DNA of 33,190 nucleotides from NCBI GenBank assembly GCA_902772585.1, contig CACYBB010000042.1, positions 1-33,190 on the forward strand, written 5' to 3'. The position numbers and the translations under genes are program-made. This DNA is from an uncultured Bacteroidales bacterium. GTDB taxonomy: Bacteria > Bacteroidota > Bacteroidia > Bacteroidales > Bacteroidaceae. Below the pieces are notes generated by a model. The model was not told the origin of the DNA. It saw only the letters and a list, made by a program, of their open reading frames with translations, and searched no databases. Shown here piece after piece: positions 17,256 through 26,800 of this stretch; the first letter of the stretch is position 1, and every line of letters starts with the position of its first letter.

Positions 17256-17263
17256 CAAAGGTA
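17256..17263 (-). promoter_or_regulatory. -7 element for gltX (TACCTTTG)
   Basis: TACCTTTG on the - strand fits TAnnTTTG, 22 nt upstream of the chosen gltX start, and supports that start over the longer one. Confidence 0.7.
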
Positions 17264-17273
17264 CAAAATATTT

Positions 17274-17308
17274 ATGAATTATTAAACATGAATTATGAAT
17301 TATTTCGT
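17274..17308 (+). repeat. 7-bp tandem array in the gltX-pgpH divergent region
   Basis: ATGAATT ATTAAAC ATGAATT ATGAATT ATTTCGT: five heptamers that run straight into the pgpH -7 element, which itself starts in phase (ATCTTTG). Confidence 0.75.
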
Positions 17309-17315
17309 ATCTTTG
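17308..17315 (+). promoter_or_regulatory. -7 element for pgpH (TATCTTTG)
   Basis: TATCTTTGCAC fits TAnnTTTG, 23 nt before the ATG. The spacer and -33 region are made of the heptamer array, so unit number would set promoter geometry. Confidence 0.7.
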
Positions 17316-17338
17316 CACTGTAAAAGTAAATAATAGGT

Positions 17339-19375
17339 ATGAAAGAACTCCATTGGCGTGATATTCTCACCCGAACATTACTCATTATCGTCACTGTTAC
17401 CATCACCGTATGGTCCATGCCGCACGACACCCGCAGTTATTTCCATGTAGAGGAAGGCAAGCCCTGGAAATACGCTGACTTCACGGCACCCTTCGACTTT
17501 CCCATCTACAAGTCGGAAAGTGTCATCCGTGAGGAGCGCGACAGTGCCTTGAGCCAGTATGAGCCCTACTACAAATACCATCAGGAGACGGAGCAGAGGA
17601 TGGTACAGAAGTTCCTGAAGGACTATGCCGATGGCATCCCCGACCTGCCTGCCAGCTATATGGACATCATCTCCAACCGCCTGCAGAGCCTTTACCAGCA
17701 GGGCATCATCGACCAGAAGGACTATACAGAACTGCTGAACGATACTGCAACGATGATACGCATCGTCAACGACAAGCAGGCCACCAGCGTCTCCATCATG
17801 GAGCTCTATTCGCCCAAACAGGCTTATGAGCAGTTGTTCCAAGACGAGAAGATATCCGCTGCACGCACCATTCTCCAGAAATGTAATCTTAACGAGTATA
17901 TCACCCCCAACCTCACCTACGACCGCGAACGCAGCGAGTCCAGCAAGAACGACCTGCTGTCGGGCATCGCATTGGCTAGCGGCTTGGTGCAGAAAGGCCA
18001 GAAAATCATTGACCGAGGCGACATTGTCACAGAAAAAACCTACCGCATCATCGAGTCGTTCAAGCGAGAGAACGAGCTCCGCAACGAGGATATCAAGCAG
18101 AACCACCTGGCACTCTTTGGTCAGATTATCTATGTCACCATCCTCGTCCTCGGCTTCACCATCTACCTCAGCCTCTATCGCAAGGACTATTTCGAGAAGC
18201 CTCGCAGCATGATGATGCTCTATGCGCTCATCATCATCTTTGCCCTGCTGACAGCATTGTTCATGCGCAACACGTTCATTCATGTCTACCTGCTGCCTTA
18301 TGCAATGGTACCTATCTTCATACGTGTCTTCATGGACTCTCGCACGGCCTTCATGGCCCATTGCACAATGGTACTCATCTGTGCCGTCATGCTGCAACAC
18401 CCGTTCGAGTTCATCGTCATGGAGACGGTAGCCGGTCTGGTGGCCATCAGCAGTCTGCGCGAACTCTCCCAGCGTTCCCAGCTCTTCAAGACGGCCATCT
18501 TTGTCACCCTGTCCTGCATCACTGTCAACATGGCGTTCGACTGGATGAACAACGACGGCATCAGCGAGATAGACTACAGTTACTACAACTACCTGATAGC
18601 CAATGGCATCATGCTGCTCTTCGCCTATCCCCTGCTCTACCTTATCGAGAAAGCCTTCGGTTTCACCAGCGACATCACGCTGATTGAGCTCTCCAACACC
18701 AACAACGAGGTGCTGCGCAAGATGAGCGAGGTGGCTCCTGGCACCTTCAACCACTCCATCCAGGTTGCCAATCTGGCTGGCGAGATAGCCAACAAGATTG
18801 GCGGCAAGGCGCAACTGGTACGTACCGGTGCCCTCTACCACGACATCGGAAAGTTGGCTAATCCTATCTATTTTACGGAGAACCAGTCGGGCATCAATCC
18901 CCATGAGATGCTGACAGACATCGAGTCCGCACAGATCATCATCAGCCACGTCACGGAGGGTCTGAAGATGGCCGACAAGTATAATCTGCCTAGCGTCATC
19001 CGCGAATTCATCTCTACCCACCACGGACAGGGCAAAGCCAAATACTTCTACGTTCATTACCACAACGAGCATCCTGATGAGCCCGTCGATGACCTGTTGT
19101 TCACGTACCCTGGTCCCAATCCGTTTACCCGTGAACAGGCTTGTCTGATGATGGCCGACACGATAGAAGCTGCCTCGCGCTCGCTGCCCGACTATACCGA
19201 ACAGTCCATACGCAATCTGGTGGAACGCCTCATCGACAGCCAAGTTGCCGAGGGCTATTTCCGCGAGTGTCCCATCACCTTCCGCGACATCCAGTATGCC
19301 AAGACGGTACTGATTGAAAAGCTGAAAACAATCTATCATACCCGCGTCAACTATCCGACTGAGAAGAAGGCGTAG
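17339..19375 (+). CDS. pgpH: 7TM HD-domain phosphohydrolase (PgpH-type)
   Basis: A 678-residue inner-membrane protein with one N-terminal transmembrane helix (about 10-25), a large extracytoplasmic domain (about 30-265), a seven-helix membrane block (about 265-450) and a cytoplasmic HD domain. HD residues include FNHSIQVANLAGEIA, the HDIGK motif at 501-505, and MMADTIEAASRS. This is the layout of PgpH/YqfF proteins, which hydrolyse cyclic di-AMP. The function is assigned by family; c-di-AMP synthesis genes are not in this window. It is divergent from gltX and followed by a compound hairpin, so it is probably monocistronic. Confidence 0.9.
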   Translation: MKELHWRDILTRTLLIIVTVTITVWSMPHDTRSYFHVEEGKPWKYADFTAPFDFPIYKSESVIREERDSALSQYEPYYKYHQETEQRMVQKFLKDYADGIPDLPASYMDIISNRLQSLYQQGIIDQKDYTELLNDTATMIRIVNDKQATSVSIMELYSPKQAYEQLFQDEKISAARTILQKCNLNEYITPNLTYDRERSESSKNDLLSGIALASGLVQKGQKIIDRGDIVTEKTYRIIESFKRENELRNEDIKQNHLALFGQIIYVTILVLGFTIYLSLYRKDYFEKPRSMMMLYALIIIFALLTALFMRNTFIHVYLLPYAMVPIFIRVFMDSRTAFMAHCTMVLICAVMLQHPFEFIVMETVAGLVAISSLRELSQRSQLFKTAIFVTLSCITVNMAFDWMNNDGISEIDYSYYNYLIANGIMLLFAYPLLYLIEKAFGFTSDITLIELSNTNNEVLRKMSEVAPGTFNHSIQVANLAGEIANKIGGKAQLVRTGALYHDIGKLANPIYFTENQSGINPHEMLTDIESAQIIISHVTEGLKMADKYNLPSVIREFISTHHGQGKAKYFYVHYHNEHPDEPVDDLLFTYPGPNPFTREQACLMMADTIEAASRSLPDYTEQSIRNLVERLIDSQVAEGYFRECPITFRDIQYAKTVLIEKLKTIYHTRVNYPTEKKA

Positions 19376-19414
19376 TCTGATTGACCTAATAGTGAAGAAA
19401 ACACACCCTTATTT

Positions 19415-19451
19415 CTGCACACTTTGGCACATTTGTGCAGAAAGTGTGCAG
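19415..19451 (+). terminator. Compound hairpin after pgpH
   Basis: CTGCACACTTT (19415-19425) pairs perfectly with AAAGTGTGCAG (19441-19451). Inside the loop GCACA (19427-19431) pairs with TGTGC (19434-19438). It is followed by ATTTTAG. A long stable stem such as this after pgpH is most simply a terminator. Confidence 0.7.
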
Positions 19452-19486
19452 ATTTTAGTTAATAAGTCTTAATAATAACTGCACTC

Positions 19487-19519
19487 TTGCGGCTGTTTTG
19501 TGCAATAAGACTACCTTTG
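19487..19519 (+). promoter_or_regulatory. Promoter of the FadL-like gene
   Basis: TTG at 19487-19489, 22 nt, then TACCTTTG at 19512-19519, 32 nt before the ATG at 19552. The -7 match is full; the spacing is at the upper end. Confidence 0.7.
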
Positions 19520-19551
19520 CACCCGATTTTAGCGAAATAAGTTTAAAAGTT

Positions 19552-21114
19552 ATGAAAAAGATTGTTTTGTCGTTGATTGTTTTCACGATGACATCGGTAA
19601 GCGCCCTCGCTGGCGGTATCCTTACCAACACCAATCAGAGTGTATTATTCTTGAAGAACCCTGCCCGCGATGCTGCTATCGGCCTCGACGGTGTCTATTC
19701 TAACCCCGCTGGTGTAGTCTTCATGCCCGAAGGTTTCCACATTGCCTTCAACTGGCAGTATGCACGCCAGACACGTACCATCACATCTACCAACCCTGTC
19801 TTTGGTTTAGGCAAAAAGAACGATGGTAAGATTATAAAAGAGTTCGAGGGCGTGGCTGACGCACCTATCATCCCCTCCCTGCAGGGTGCCTGGAACAAGG
19901 GCGACTGGAGTCTCCAGTTCAACCTCGCTGTTCCTGGTGGTGGCGGTTCCTGTGAGTTTGCCGACGGTCTGGGCTCCTTCGAGAGCGTGGTTGGTAGCAT
20001 TGCCAACATGCTGAAGCCGCTGGGTGCTGCAGGCTACGATATGGATAGCTATATGAAGGGACGCCAGTACTACTATGGCATTCAGGTAGGTGCTGCCTAC
20101 AAAGTCAACAAGAACCTCGCCGTCTATGGTGGTCTGCGCCTGCTCTATGGCGACGCTACCTATAAGGCTAAGATTAACAACATCCTTGTAAAGACGGCTG
20201 GTGGCTATGTCGAGTTTGGTGACTTCATGCAGGGTGCCATCGGCTACGTAGAAGATGGTATCGCACAGGTTGATGCAGGCATTGCAAAGGTTGATGCAGG
20301 CATTGCACAGGTTGAAGCCGGTATTGCCCAGTACGAGGCTGCTGGTGTTCCGGCTCCTGCAGACTTGACAGCCCAGCAGCAAGCATTGGTGGCTCAGCAG
20401 CAAGCATTGCTGGCTCAGCAGGCCCAGCTGGAAGGCACAAGAACGGAGTTGGGTACCCTGCAGAAGTATGCTGAGGGTGTTAACCTGCTCTGTAACCAGG
20501 ACGGTATGGGTATTGCCCCTGTCATTGGTATTGACTGGAGAGTAAAGAACTTCAACTTCGCCGCCAAGTATGAGTTCAAGACCCAGATTCGCATGAAGAA
20601 CGAGTCAACAGTCAACAAGGCCAGCGAGATTCCTGCCGTCAACCGTTTCCGTGATGGTGAGAAAGTTAACGAGGACGCTCCTGCCATGCTGACTATCGGT
20701 GCTCAGTGGAAGCCCATCGACGAGGTAAGCCTGAACCTGGGTTGGCACCACTATTTCGACAAGGATGCCAACTGGTACAACAACACGCAGGACTTGCTGC
20801 GTCGTAATACCAACGAATACTTGGCAGGTGTCGAGTGGGACGTCACCGACCGCCTGAACGTATCATGCGGTGGACAGCTGACCCGCTACGGACTCACTGA
20901 CGAGTACATGAGCGATATGTCGTTCGTGGTCAACAGCTATAGCCTTGGCTTCGGTTTCAGTTACAAGGTCAAGGAGAACATCACCTTCTCTGCCGCCTAT
21001 TTCCAGACGAACTACGACAAATATACACGCGAGAATTATCCCACCGCTGGTGTCAGCGACACCTTCACCCGTACCAACCGCGTACTGGGCGTAGGCTGTC
21101 AGCTCGATTTCTAA
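19552..21114 (+). CDS. OmpP1/FadL/TodX-family outer-membrane porin with heptad insertion
   Basis: A 520-residue outer-membrane beta-barrel of the FadL type, a family that moves hydrophobic molecules. I use ATG 19552 (MKKIVLSLIVF…SALAG, a good signal peptide) because the upstream GTG would lie in the promoter. The mature start (GGILTNTNQSVLFLKNPARDAAIG) and NPAGVVF match the family hatch domain. Strand patterns and the terminal Phe (CQLDF) fit barrel assembly. Oddity: residues about 230-305 hold heptad repeats (DAGIAQV-type four times, then QQQALVA-type), encoded by 21-bp tandem DNA repeats and predicted to form coiled coil, inserted between two barrel strands (…GYVEFGDFM and KYAEGVNLLC…). The substrate is not evident. 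Confidence 0.87.
   Translation: MKKIVLSLIVFTMTSVSALAGGILTNTNQSVLFLKNPARDAAIGLDGVYSNPAGVVFMPEGFHIAFNWQYARQTRTITSTNPVFGLGKKNDGKIIKEFEGVADAPIIPSLQGAWNKGDWSLQFNLAVPGGGGSCEFADGLGSFESVVGSIANMLKPLGAAGYDMDSYMKGRQYYYGIQVGAAYKVNKNLAVYGGLRLLYGDATYKAKINNILVKTAGGYVEFGDFMQGAIGYVEDGIAQVDAGIAKVDAGIAQVEAGIAQYEAAGVPAPADLTAQQQALVAQQQALLAQQAQLEGTRTELGTLQKYAEGVNLLCNQDGMGIAPVIGIDWRVKNFNFAAKYEFKTQIRMKNESTVNKASEIPAVNRFRDGEKVNEDAPAMLTIGAQWKPIDEVSLNLGWHHYFDKDANWYNNTQDLLRRNTNEYLAGVEWDVTDRLNVSCGGQLTRYGLTDEYMSDMSFVVNSYSLGFGFSYKVKENITFSAAYFQTNYDKYTRENYPTAGVSDTFTRTNRVLGVGCQLDF
20263..20415 (+). repeat. 21-bp in-frame tandem repeats encoding heptads
   Basis: Four 21-bp units lie at 20263-20346 (AQVDAGI, AKVDAGI, AQVEAGI, AQYEAAG) and two at 20374-20415 (QQQALVA, QQQALLA), followed by a partial third. 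Each unit is exactly one coiled-coil heptad. The first two units differ at one base, suggesting recent expansion. Confidence 0.85.
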
Positions 21115-21121
21115 TCGGGCG

Positions 21122-21142
21122 TCCGGCGGGTTCCCCGTCGGA
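21122..21142. terminator. Hairpin between convergent FadL-like gene and priA
   Basis: TCCGGCGG (21122-21129) pairs with CCGTCGGA (21135-21142) with one G·U. It fills the 30-nt gap between the two stop codons and can serve both strands. No strong T-run is seen on either side. Confidence 0.5.
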
Positions 21143-21144
21143 AA

Positions 21145-23412
21145 CTACAGCGGATCCACGTCGTAATACACCTGCAACGACGAATAGCGCTTATCCGCGA
21201 GCATCTGTGTCTGCGCAAGCAACAGGTACTCGCGGACTTTTTTCATGTCTATGCCGTTCTCCAATTTCAGAACGAGCTTGCGGATGTTCTGCGACTTCAC
21301 CTTGGCGACAGCGGGCTTATCTGGTCCCAGCACCCTGCCGCCAAACCACTGGCGCAGGCGACTGCCCATCTCGATGGCGGCGGTGTTTACCACATTCTCC
21401 TGACGATGCCGCAAGAAGACATACGTCAGGTGGTAGTATGGCGGATAGCGGAAGGCCTGTCGTTCGGCTATCAGTTCTTTATATAAAGAGGTATAGTCGT
21501 TGCGCACCACCTGTCCGATGACCGACACCTCCTTCTGCTTCGTCTGCAGGATGACCAGTCCGCGCTTTCCCTTACGTCCCGCACGTCCGCTGACCTGTGC
21601 CATCATCATGAAGGCATGCTCATAGGCGCGGAAGTCGGGGTAGTTCAGCATCGAGTCGGCATTGATGATACCCACCACGCTGACCTTGTCGAAGTCCAGT
21701 CCCTTGCTGATCATCTGCGTACCTATCAGGATATTCGTCCTTCCTGTCGAGAAGTCGCTGATGATGCGCTCATAGGCATTCCTGGTACGTGTGGTGTCCA
21801 GGTCCATGCGGGCTATGCGTGCCTCAGGGAACATCTCGTGCACCTGCTCCTCTATCTTCTCCGTACCGTAGCCGCGACTGTGCAGATTCGTCGAGCCGCA
21901 ACACGGACACTCCGAGGGTATCTTGTAAGTATAGCCGCAATAGTGACACGTCAACTGGTTCAGTTGGCGGTGGTAGGTCAGCGACACGTCACAGTGCTGA
22001 CACGTAGGCACCCAGCCACACTGCCTGCACTCCACCACAGGGGCAAAGCCGCGACGGTTCTGGAACAGAATGACCTGCTCGCCACGCTCCAGGGCCTCAC
22101 GCATCCGCGTCAGCAGCAAGGGCGAGAAGGCGCCATGCATCATCTTCCGGTGCTGCAGGTCGGCGGTATCTACTATCTGTATCTCCGGCAGTTCTATGCC
22201 CTGGTAGCGCTCCTTCAACTCCACCAGTCCGTACTTCCCCGTCATAGCGTTATGATAACTCTCCAACGAGGGTGTCGCCGTACCCAGCACGACTTTAGTA
22301 CCCAGCATGATGGCCACGCTGCGTGCATGATAGCGGGGCGCAGGGTCTTGCTGCTTATAGCTCGTCTCGTGTTCCTCATCGACGATGACCAGTCCCAAGC
22401 GCTGGAAGGGCAGCAACACTGCCGAGCGGGCACCGAGAATGACGTCGTAGGGATTCTCCGACAACTGCTTCTGCCAGATTTCCACCCTTTCCGCATCCGA
22501 ATAGCGCGAATGGTAGATACCCAGCCGGTCACCAAACACGCGCTGCAGACGTTGCATCATCTGTACCGTCAGCGCTATCTCCGGCATCAGGAACAACACC
22601 TGTTCCTTCCTGTCCAGTGCCCGTTGTATCAGGTGGATGTATATCTCCGTCTTGCCACTCGACGTCACACCGTGCAACAGCGTCACCTGCTTCTTCATCA
22701 TCGACAGCAGTAGCTGGTTGTATGCCTCCTCCTGGGCAGCACTCAGTGGCTTTATCAGTTCCGGACGGTACGGTCCGCCGTGGTTCAGGCGCCCCACCTC
22801 CACCTCGTAGCACTCCAGCATCTGGCGCTGCTCCAACTGTCTCAGCGTAGCTGACGAGCATCCACTGACATTCATCACTTCCTCGCGGGTCACCTCGGTG
22901 GGCTGAGGTCCCGTAGGCTCCAGTCCCGTCTCCTCCACCTGGTCCCATCCCGACAGCGCCAGGTACTCCGTAAACACGTTCAGTTGGTTCTTGGCGCGTG
23001 CCAGCACGTTCAGCGCCACGTGCAGCGCCGTCACGTTCCGGTACTGCTCTGTCAGTCGGATATACGTCTCCGTCTTCGGCTTATAGCCATCCTCAGCCTT
23101 CAGTCCACCAGGCAGCGCCGCTTTATACACGTCGCCGATGGGCGACAGGTAGTAGTTGCCTATCCATTGCCATAGCTTCAGCTGACTGCTGGTGACGATG
23201 GGTGCCACGTCCATCACCGCCTCTATATCCTTCACGGCATAGTCCTGTGGTTGCTGGTCGTGCACACGGCATACCAGCCCGACATATTTCGTACCTCTGC
23301 CGAAGGGCACCAGCACGCGCACGCCCTCCACAACCACCACCATTCCCTCAGGAATGGCGTAGGTGAAGGTTGCATGCAACGGTACGGGCAGTATGACGTC
23401 AGCGTAGCGCAT
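21145..23412 (-). CDS. priA: Primosomal protein N', replication restart helicase
   Basis: PriA recognises stalled forks and loads the replicative helicase. The 755-residue protein has the N-terminal 3'-DNA-binding domain (YADVILPVPLHATFTYAIP), a superfamily 2 helicase core with Walker A GVTSSGKT (248-255) and a DEEH box in VIVDEEHETSYKQ, and the paired zinc motifs in the core (CRQCGWVPTCQHC, then CHYCG and CPCCGS, eight cysteines). YGTEKIEE and the GRAGR motif complete the family pattern. Length is normal. It has its own -7 element and converges with the FadL-like gene. Confidence 0.96.
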   Translation of the reverse strand: MRYADVILPVPLHATFTYAIPEGMVVVVEGVRVLVPFGRGTKYVGLVCRVHDQQPQDYAVKDIEAVMDVAPIVTSSQLKLWQWIGNYYLSPIGDVYKAALPGGLKAEDGYKPKTETYIRLTEQYRNVTALHVALNVLARAKNQLNVFTEYLALSGWDQVEETGLEPTGPQPTEVTREEVMNVSGCSSATLRQLEQRQMLECYEVEVGRLNHGGPYRPELIKPLSAAQEEAYNQLLLSMMKKQVTLLHGVTSSGKTEIYIHLIQRALDRKEQVLFLMPEIALTVQMMQRLQRVFGDRLGIYHSRYSDAERVEIWQKQLSENPYDVILGARSAVLLPFQRLGLVIVDEEHETSYKQQDPAPRYHARSVAIMLGTKVVLGTATPSLESYHNAMTGKYGLVELKERYQGIELPEIQIVDTADLQHRKMMHGAFSPLLLTRMREALERGEQVILFQNRRGFAPVVECRQCGWVPTCQHCDVSLTYHRQLNQLTCHYCGYTYKIPSECPCCGSTNLHSRGYGTEKIEEQVHEMFPEARIARMDLDTTRTRNAYERIISDFSTGRTNILIGTQMISKGLDFDKVSVVGIINADSMLNYPDFRAYEHAFMMMAQVSGRAGRKGKRGLVILQTKQKEVSVIGQVVRNDYTSLYKELIAERQAFRYPPYYHLTYVFLRHRQENVVNTAAIEMGSRLRQWFGGRVLGPDKPAVAKVKSQNIRKLVLKLENGIDMKKVREYLLLAQTQMLADKRYSSLQVYYDVDPL

Positions 23413-23845
23413 CAGATTCGTTCACTTCTTGATGATTAGACTGCAAAGGTACGAAAAGTTGAGCGCAAAACAAAAGAATATATTCTTTTTTTTGCCGAGA
23501 CAGAGTAACTTCGAGCGCAGCTCAAAGGTAGTGCAAACCGAGCGAAATACAAAATAAATAAGATTTTATTTTTATTTCCGAGGTGCCGACGTTACGGTAA
23601 AATTGCTCTCTCACATGAAATATTCCTCCAAAAAGAGTGATTTTCTCAGATTTTATTTGTACTTTTGCCATGTCATTGAAGATTTTGCTTGTCTTGATTT
23701 TGCAGCACTAAGGTAAGTGAAAAATCTGACATGGCAAAATCCTGCGCCGCTCGGCTCTGCCGCTTGCCTCGCAAGAACTTTTTGCTGCTCAGGAACTTAT
23801 AAAAATAGTTATGTCAAAGTGCTGCGGAATTTAGAATTTATTAAA
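23413..23845. other. Intergenic region between priA and the TldD-like gene
   Basis: This 433-nt gap holds the priA -7 element, an 18-bp perfect AT palindrome (23472-23489), a possible + strand -7 element TACTTTTG (23660-23667), and a 13-bp inverted repeat, TTTTGCCATGTCA at 23663-23675 and its complement at 23727-23739. The frame of the next gene is open back to 23717, but that part has no signal peptide and reads as low-quality coding, so I treat it as leader. Confidence 0.55.
23444..23451 (-). promoter_or_regulatory. -7 element for priA (TACCTTTG)
   Basis: TACCTTTGCAG on the - strand fits TAnnTTTG, 31 nt upstream of the priA ATG. Confidence 0.7.
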
Positions 23846-26800
23846 ATGCGCACATTATTATTATCGTTTTTGCTATTAATGGCAAGCAGCGGATTGAAGG
23901 CTCAGACGGAACAGTCAGATTCTGTTCTTCGGACTCTTAAGGAAGAGCTGAACTATTCTATGGCGCAGTTGAAACAGAAACCTGTACCTGCGTACTTTAT
24001 GAGTCTGCGTATGCAGGACAGTCAGACTCTCACAATTAACAGTGACCTTGGTGCGGCGTCTGTAAACGACAATCATAGTCGTTTCATTGTGCCGAACATA
24101 CGCATAGGCAGCAAGGAACTCGATAACTATAAGTTTGAGAATCAGGGCATAGAACAAGCGAATAACAGAGGTGCTCAAGGTGATGGCGTGGCTATATCTG
24201 GAGGGCCGTTGCGTCAGTATCGTGATGAGATATGGTACGCTTCTATGAACAGATACCGCACGGCTGTGAAACGCTATGAGGAGGCTGTGGCGAAGTCAAG
24301 GACGGATGCACAGTTCGAGGATAAGTCACCATGCTTCTCAGATGCTCCTGTCGAGTCATACTATGAGGCTGCTCTCTCGCCATGGATGGTAGATACCCTG
24401 GCATGGAAGAACAAACTCAACAAGGTGAGCAGCGTGTTCAAGGAGTGCCGTATGCTCGAAGGTGGTTATGCAAATATTGAATTTGTGACAACCAGGACGT
24501 ATATTGTCAACTCGGATGGTACGTCGGTGGTGCAGAACCGCCGTTGTGCCCGTATTATGCTGGGTGCCATGGTCCTTGCTACCGATGGTATGCAATGCCC
24601 TCTGTATGAGGATTTCTTTGGTTTCAGTGAGGCTGAACTTCCTTCCGAGGAGGTGCTTGTAGCTAAGGCGCATGATATCGTGAATCGTCTGCTTGCGCTT
24701 CGTGATGCTCCTCTTGCCGATCCTTATGCCGGTCCTGCTATTCTTTCTGGTTCTGCAAGTGGTGTGTTCTTCCATGAGATCTTCGGTCATCGTCTTGAGA
24801 GTCATCGCATGAAGAAGGGTGGTGAGACCTTTAAGCACATGGTAGGCGAGAGGGTTCTGCCTGCTTCTTTCAGCGTGTATTGTGACCCTACGCAGAATTA
24901 CTACGGCAAGCAGGCTCTCAATGGCTCGTATAAATATGATGACGAGGGAGTTAAGGCTCGTCGAGTGCAAAATGTTGAGAATGGCGTGCTGAAGGATTTC
25001 CTTACGTGTCGCATTCCGATTGACGGATTCCCAGTCAGCAATGGCCATGGAAGGGCTTCTGGTGGCAATGATCCTGTGGCACGACAGTCTAATCTGGTTG
25101 TTGAGACCAACCAGCCATATACTGAGACTCAGCTTCGCGAGATGCTTATCAAGGAGGCAAAGAAGCAAGGTAAGGAGTATGGCTATTTCTTCCGCACGGT
25201 GACGAGCGGTTTTACTTTTACTGATTATCTCAATGCCTTCAACGTGACTCCTGTGGAAGTGTTCAGGATTTATGTGGATGGTCGCAAGGACGAACTTGTG
25301 CGTGGGGTTAATCTTATTGGCACGCCCTTGGCCATGTTCTCTAACATCACGGCTGCTGGTGATACTCCATCTACGTTTACAGGTTCCTGTGGCGCGGAGT
25401 CTGGCTGGGTTCCTGTATCTGCCACCTCACCTTATATATATGTTTCCAAGGTAGAGACACAGCGTAGCAATGATCAGAAGATGGTAGCACCAGCCCTGAA
25501 GCTTCCTGAATATACCAAGACATACGGTAGGGAGTCTGGTAAGGACACGGGTGAGATTATCTTCAAGGCAATGGAGGATGAGATGAAGCGCACGAAAGAT
25601 AGTCTGCACTTCGCCAATCTCCCTCTTCCTTACTTCGTTGACTACAGGTTTATTCATGGTAACATTGCCAATGTGTCGGCTTCACTTGGTGGTGTGCACC
25701 GCGTAAATTATTATACGAGTCAGAATCGTGGCTTTATCAATTTGTCACTTGGCGACAAGATGACGACAAGTATGAGGGCTGCGGGTAATATTGATATGAA
25801 CTTCGGCTTTCCAAACGAGACCGACTATGATATGATACGCCGTGGATTCTGGGTTATCAGTGACCGTAGTTACAAGATGGCTCTCAATAACATGGGAGCT
25901 AAGACCAGTATGCGAAAGGTGAATCCTCTGCCAGAGGAGGATCTACAGATTCCAGAGATGCTTGAGCTTCCTGCAAGTGAATACATAGAGGAGAGTGCCG
26001 TGACTCCTATTGATACTGCTTTGATGATAAGGTATGCTGCCGAGTTGTCAGCTATCTTTGCTGATTATCCTCGTATATTTGATTCTGATGTGCATTTTAA
26101 TGTGGAGACAAAGGATATCTACCGCGTTACTTCCGAAGGACAGAAACTGCGTTTTGCGCGTCCTGAGATAAGAGTTAACATAAATGGAAACATCACGACC
26201 TGTGACGGTTCAACCCTGCATGATCAGTTTGAGGTGTTCGCAAGGCGTATTGATGAGTTGCCTTCGCTTGATGAGCTGAGGCAGCGTACAAGGGAGTTCT
26301 GTGAACTTTTCATGAAGAAGGCAGATGCTCCGGTGGTGAAGGAGTTCTATGTAGGTCCGATAATGATTGAGGATGAGTCTGTTGTTGAGGCTATCTCGCA
26401 TCAGGTTGTTCAGACAAGTTGTATCGCCTCTCGTGATATGCAAAAGGGTAGTGCCGTCAGCAGTATGATGCTTGGCAAGCGTATTATTGATACCAAGATG
26501 AGTATTTCCCAGTGGGCTGATACTCCTGAGTACAAGGGACAGAAACTTTTGGCAAACTATAAAGTGGATGTTGACGGCGTGGCTCCTAAGAAGTCGCTCC
26601 CAATCATCGAGAATGGTATTCTGAAGACTCTCCTCACGGGGCGTCATCCTGCTATCGGTGCTATGGAATCCCAGTTCAATTCTCCAGTATCAAAGTGTAC
26701 TCCAGGCATCATTCATGTTGGCATAGACAAGTGCGTTCCTCAGGCATCAATGAAAAGTATCTTCCTCAAGGAGGCTAAGAAGGCAGGTCTTGATCATGCG

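Noticed and set aside
17378-19339. A 653-residue open frame antisense to pgpH
   Set aside because: It lies wholly opposite a well-supported gene, has no recognisable domain or promoter, and results from codon bias of pgpH.
21616-22713. A 365-residue frame opposite priA
   Set aside because: Full overlap with the conserved helicase core; His/Arg/Gln-rich shadow translation.
23717-23845. N-terminal extension of the TldD-like gene
   Set aside because: It would place 43 residues before a clean signal peptide; the reading is probably leader sequence.
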